Below are positions 7,502 through 10,623 of a stretch of DNA of 10,623 nt, piece by piece (positions within the stretch are counted from its first letter, which is position 1; each line of letters starts with the position of its first letter). Origin of the DNA: an uncultured Coriobacteriaceae bacterium. Lineage in GTDB: Bacteria > Actinomycetota > Coriobacteriia > Coriobacteriales > Atopobiaceae. Both the position numbers and the translations under genes were made by a program. Where the stretch lies: the NCBI GenBank assembly GCA_900551595.1, contig URWR01000041.1, positions 1 through 10,623 on the forward strand, given 5' to 3'. The notes beneath the pieces are model-generated. The model saw only the letters and a program-made list of their open reading frames with translations. It had not been told where the DNA came from and made no database searches.

Positions 7502-8013
7502 GCATGTACTCCCTTCGCAAGTGCACGGCTTGCAATATGCTGAGACCGCGCAACATGTGCGTGACAAACCGCCGCAGCTAAAGCGTCGGCACAGTGATCG
7601 GGTTTAGGATCGTGATCAAGAGCAAGCAGCTCTCGAACCATAAAAGTAACCTGGTGTTTATCTGCTGATCCAGTGCCAACTACCGCCTGCTTTATCTGCA
7701 TAGGAGTATATTCTCCTACTTCCACCCCAGCAGCGGCACAAGCAGCTATAGCCGCGCCGCGCGCATGAGCAGTCCAAATAGCAGACCGCGTGTTGGCGCC
7801 AAAATAAATACTTTCTACCGCCACCGCATCGGGTGTGTATTCACGAATGGCGAAGCCAATGCGATTGAGAATAAGACCCAGCCTGTAGTCGAGCTTATCC
7901 GAAGACGATGTGTGAATACAGTCGTACGCAAGGGCACGCGCAGCCGATCCGCGCGTTTCTATAACACCCCAGCCGGTATTAGCAAGGCCAGGGTCGATGC
8001 CCATAATAACCAC
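7498..8013 (-). CDS. ruvC: Crossover junction endodeoxyribonuclease RuvC
   Basis: RNase H-fold dimeric nuclease that resolves Holliday junctions by paired nicks. The acidic catalytic set is in place: Asp7 in GIDPG, Glu67 in VAVES, and Asp139/His140 with Asp143 in PDHCADALA. The 171-residue length is typical. The start is GTG at 8011-8013 with GAGGGGG six bases upstream; the alternative ATG three codons in would crowd that ribosome site. It is the first gene of ruvCAB, directly behind a promoter and LexA-box-like palindrome, and its stop overlaps the ruvA start. Some related genomes place yebC before ruvC; here the neighbour is a NadE-like gene instead. Confidence 0.97.
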   Translation of the reverse strand: MVIMGIDPGLANTGWGVIETRGSAARALAYDCIHTSSSDKLDYRLGLILNRIGFAIREYTPDAVAVESIYFGANTRSAIWTAHARGAAIAACAAAGVEVGEYTPMQIKQAVVGTGSADKHQVTFMVRELLALDHDPKPDHCADALAAAVCHAHVARSQHIASRALAKGVHA

Positions 8014-8037
8014 GTACTACCCCCTCAACGCATTACT

Positions 8038-8051
8038 CGAACATTCGTTCC
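8038..8051. promoter_or_regulatory. LexA (SOS box)-like operator ahead of ruvCAB
   Basis: The plus strand reads CGAACATTCGTTCC, a GAAC-N4-GTTC palindrome. It agrees at 13 of 14 positions with the Gram-positive SOS box CGAAC(R)N(R)(Y)GTT(Y)C as I know it from Bacillus. It sits between the promoter -10 and the ruvC start, immediately downstream of the -10, where bound LexA would block transcription. SOS control of ruv genes is established in several bacteria; that this site is used here is inference. Confidence 0.72.
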
Positions 8052-8060
8052 AGTATAGCA
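8052..8060 (-). promoter_or_regulatory. Extended -10 promoter for ruvCAB
   Basis: The minus strand reads TGCTATACT, which is TG, one base, then TATACT, five of six matches to the -10 consensus with the extended TG. Transcription would start about 30-35 bases before ruvC. No clear -35 is present at 17 bases, as is common for extended -10 promoters. The palindromic LexA-like site abuts it directly. Confidence 0.6.
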
Positions 8061-8066
8061 TGGTAG

Positions 8067-9905
8067 TTAGTTATCGGAGAAGAGTCCTGTAGACCATCGC
8101 TTGTCTTCACTTGCTGTCATGCCACCCTGGCTAAAGAGATCTCGTAGGAGCTCCATGACCTCTTCAACCTGGTTCTCCCCTTCTTTTGCCATCTGTGCAG
8201 GAGAGACAAATTCTGTTGCTGCATGCTCAAGACGTTCGCGCACACTTTCTGCCTGTTCATATTCGGCCTGGTCACGAATATGGTCGCGCCAAGCAAAGGT
8301 GATAGGCCATGCAGCCTCGGCAAGAGTTTTGCTTGAAACAATAGGAATGAGTGGCATATGCCTGCGGTACAACTCCATCTCGCGCAAACGATTGCAGACG
8401 GCTTCGGCAAGTGTCGTGTTGGACTCATGCTCTGCGAGCTCAGACAGCGGCATGCTCTGCTCGATATAAAGGAGAAGCATGGCATCGAGAGCTCCAAGCC
8501 GAGCCTCTTTCGTAATGCCAGCTGTATCGAGACCCGCAAGTGAGGGAACCTCATACGTCCCGACAACTGCCGGAGGAATAACTGAAGAGATGGTCATGCG
8601 ATGCAGGGCAAGCGCAATAACATCCGTACGATAGACATCGCCAAGTGGAGCAATATCTGCATCCATGACCGAAGCATTCGGCTCCAGAGCAAACAGGGTT
8701 TTATCTTGATCTCCCACAATGAAACAGGTCTTTTCATCACACGAGAACATGCGAGTCCAAGCCTTGAGACGTAGATTGGCTACAAGCTCTGCACCTTCGG
8801 AAAAATCGATACCTTCTAAGCCCATATCGCGCAAAACACGAGTGATTTCTGACGCGGTAAGCTCACGTACATCGGCGCGAAGAGCACGGGCTTGTTCGCG
8901 AGCAGCTTTTAACATCTCAGGATCGCCAGTATCCACGACAAGCGCATGGAGGCGTGTGGGACCCACTGCATCAAGTGCCAAAGCTGCAACCACCGAGGAG
9001 CGTAAATCCCCTTTGAGCGCAACAAAAAGATCCGTCGCACTTGCAGCCGTAAAATCACGCATCATGACAACGAGTGCTTCCCAGAGCAATGCCATGCGAT
9101 CGTAGCGCGGAAAAACACCAGGATGCGCCAATGGCCCTTCTGATGCAGTATTCACTTCAGCAACTTCAAAGGCTTCTTCAAAAGATGGAAGCGCAACCTC
9201 AAGCTCTCCCCAAGGGGCCACAACAAAACTTCCTCCAGCAAACACACGATCGTCATAGCCGCCAACACCGCCAACAGCCACTATCCATGCATTGAGATTT
9301 GAAGCATCGTGGATAAAAGCACCGTTGGAAAGGGCCGGTGCTAAAGCGCTCTCTTCCTCATCGGTATTAAAGCAAGCAAGCGGTAAGTACAGAAGCACGT
9401 CAATATTCACGGGCGCGTGCATGAAACTGTCTATACTCTCCCGGTCAAATGCCACGCCAAAGTTCACGCCATCGAGCACAAACCCCAGCGGCATCTCAGG
9501 GCTTTCCATAGACGCATCGGCTGAGAAGAGCGACTCGAGCGCACGGGGATTCGAAGCCAAGGATTGTACCGATGCCATCACTGATGCAAGGCGCAAAGGC
9601 ATGATCTTGCCATCTTGAATGTAGATAATCTCGAGCATTGGAATAGGTCCTGCTTGACTGAGCAGCGGGACAACCGCAGCGCACGCAAGACGATCTGCAA
9701 GATCAGAAATGGCGTTGGAAACATCGAGCAAAAACTCGTTGTTATCCCCAAGCCCCATCACATCTGCACCCACCAGAACGGGTGCTGGAAATACGATCAG
9801 CTGTGCTCCGCGGTCTGCCGCCATATGCGATTGAGCCACCATGCGCTCAACCGTTACGTCCAGCTGGCCAGCAACGGTAGAGATTTGGGCTAAAGCTATC
9901 TTCAT
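8067..9905 (-). CDS. NAD synthetase (NadE)-like protein, both active sites apparently lost
   Basis: A 612-residue protein with the two-domain plan of glutamine-dependent NAD+ synthetase: a nitrilase-like glutaminase fold (about 1-260) and an adenine-nucleotide-binding synthetase fold (about 265-540), plus a 65-residue charged tail. The scaffold is clear: MKIALAQIS at the start, FAGGSFVV (222-229), VVAALALDAVGP (305-316) and MELYRRHMP near 510. The catalytic parts are not. Glutaminase FPE reads FPA (Ala41), the catalytic Lys position reads Ala107, and the Cys nucleophile position reads Asp154. The synthetase P-loop SGGIDS reads KGDLRS (298-303), and GTGNKSE reads GDQDKTL (398-404). The frame is open and uninterrupted. 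The ATG at 9905 (AGGAG eight bases upstream) is preferred to 9911, which is only two bases from it. It lies 24 bases after dnaE. Not expected to make NAD; role unknown. Confidence 0.82.
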   Translation of the reverse strand: MKIALAQISTVAGQLDVTVERMVAQSHMAADRGAQLIVFPAPVLVGADVMGLGDNNEFLLDVSNAISDLADRLACAAVVPLLSQAGPIPMLEIIYIQDGKIMPLRLASVMASVQSLASNPRALESLFSADASMESPEMPLGFVLDGVNFGVAFDRESIDSFMHAPVNIDVLLYLPLACFNTDEEESALAPALSNGAFIHDASNLNAWIVAVGGVGGYDDRVFAGGSFVVAPWGELEVALPSFEEAFEVAEVNTASEGPLAHPGVFPRYDRMALLWEALVVMMRDFTAASATDLFVALKGDLRSSVVAALALDAVGPTRLHALVVDTGDPEMLKAAREQARALRADVRELTASEITRVLRDMGLEGIDFSEGAELVANLRLKAWTRMFSCDEKTCFIVGDQDKTLFALEPNASVMDADIAPLGDVYRTDVIALALHRMTISSVIPPAVVGTYEVPSLAGLDTAGITKEARLGALDAMLLLYIEQSMPLSELAEHESNTTLAEAVCNRLREMELYRRHMPLIPIVSSKTLAEAAWPITFAWRDHIRDQAEYEQAESVRERLEHAATEFVSPAQMAKEGENQVEEVMELLRDLFSQGGMTASEDKRWSTGLFSDN

Positions 9906-9929
9906 GAACATATCTCCTCAGGAGCATCC

Positions 9930-10623
9930 TTAGGCAAGCACAACCTTGCCTTCGCGACCCACCAGATCATCAACTTCTGCACGAAGCACGGTATTATGCG
10001 CATCAACCTTGATAGGCAGTTCCATACGCATCGTCTCACCGCTGCCCATTTCCACACGCAGCTCCACATGATCCAAACCGTGATATCGGTCAAAAATACC
10101 CGAAAGCTGATCAACAAATACACGTGAGAGACGACGAGCTGGCATAAGAACCTCAAGCACGGCAGGTTTATTGGTCTTTTCATTGAGCAACATGGGTTCT
10201 ACCTGAATGGCAATCAGCTGCAGACCACGATCCCCGCGCTCAAGCCTTCCCTGAATGCGAACAAACACATCGTCCACAGCACCACCAGTATGTTCGTCGA
10301 CTTCGCCCATCAATACCGACGCACACTTTTCATAGACCTTCGGGAAAGTTACGACAGTAACTTCGCCTTCCATATCCTCAAGGGTGACAATAGCCATGGG
10401 ATCACCCTTTTTGGTAGAGCGCTTCTGAACAGATGAGACCATGCCCGCGATCCAAATAGGCTCGCCTTCCGGCACTCTATAACGAGAAGTAGCAGCGCCT
10501 GTTGCAGGATCGATTACCTCATCAGAAAGTTCAAGCTCACCTAAGCTGTAATCGCGTGCCTTGGTAAGGGCATATTCGTAGGGGCGCAGTGGATGGTCGG
10601 ATACATAAATTCCGAGAACGTCC
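9930..10623 (-). CDS. dnaE: DNA polymerase III subunit alpha, C-terminal 231 codons
   Basis: The replicative polymerase catalytic subunit; only the C-terminal end is in the window, the 5' part lies beyond the right edge. The visible part begins with DVLGIYVSDHPL, a hallmark of the DnaE region between the helix-hairpin-helix domain and the OB domain. The OB-fold (tRNA_anti type, single-strand DNA binding) spans the GMVSSVQKRSTKKGDPMAIV and LEDMEGEVTVV segments, and a C-terminal domain follows, ending in VDDLVGREGKVVLA. Open frame continues to the window edge with no stop. The downstream NadE-like gene begins 24 bases after the TAA, so the two are probably co-transcribed. Confidence 0.95.
   Translation of the reverse strand, partial: DVLGIYVSDHPLRPYEYALTKARDYSLGELELSDEVIDPATGAATSRYRVPEGEPIWIAGMVSSVQKRSTKKGDPMAIVTLEDMEGEVTVVTFPKVYEKCASVLMGEVDEHTGGAVDDVFVRIQGRLERGDRGLQLIAIQVEPMLLNEKTNKPAVLEVLMPARRLSRVFVDQLSGIFDRYHGLDHVELRVEMGSGETMRMELPIKVDAHNTVLRAEVDDLVGREGKVVLA

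Noticed and set aside
7502..7567. 22-residue upstream extension of RuvA
   Set aside because: Lies within ruvC in another frame; ATGA overlap and family start MIDRLTG favour 7501.
7125..7607. 160-codon plus-strand open frame across ruvA/ruvC
   Set aside because: Antisense shadow of two firm genes; Ser/Arg-rich with no family resemblance. I treated the other plus-strand frames (e.g. 1490-2026, 8101-8469, 8719-9105) the same way.

Overview
The window reads as chromosome from an actinobacterium of the class Coriobacteriia, most likely an Atopobium/Olsenella/Lancefieldella-type organism. This is an inference from protein style, roughly 50% GC and gene content; no 16S or tRNA gene is present to test it. 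All ten recognisable genes lie on the minus strand, so transcription runs from high to low coordinates. The plus-strand open frames I examined look like shadows.

Layout in transcription order: (1) 9930-10623, the C-terminal end of dnaE (replicative DNA polymerase III alpha). (2) 8067-9905, an intact NadE-shaped protein in which both active sites appear to have been lost. (3) A 53-bp gap holding an extended -10 promoter abutted by a LexA/SOS-box-like palindrome. (4) ruvC, ruvA and ruvB (8013-5814), joined by ATGA and TAATG overlaps, the complete Holliday-junction branch-migration and resolution machine. (5) A small uncharacterised protein (5794-5390) and fhs, formate-tetrahydrofolate ligase (5346-3676), apparently in the same transcription unit, closed by a strong hairpin at 3551-3583. 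(6) A single-gene cold-shock protein unit (3409-3206) with a structured leader and its own intrinsic terminator (3156-3181). (7) A lipoprotein DNA/RNA non-specific nuclease (3106-2093). (8) A Cof-type HAD phosphatase (1996-1205), coupled to a carboxylesterase that runs off the left edge (1197-1).

The central genes combine DNA replication and repair (dnaE, ruvCAB) with one-carbon metabolism (fhs). The observations most worth following are the NAD-synthetase-like protein that seems catalytically dead in both domains yet is an uninterrupted full-length frame, the near-consensus LexA box at the ruvCAB promoter, the hairpins in the cold-shock leader, and the change in codon style within the left-edge esterase, which could mean gene transfer or an assembly join. 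I did not find CRISPR arrays, insertion sequences, tRNA or rRNA genes.
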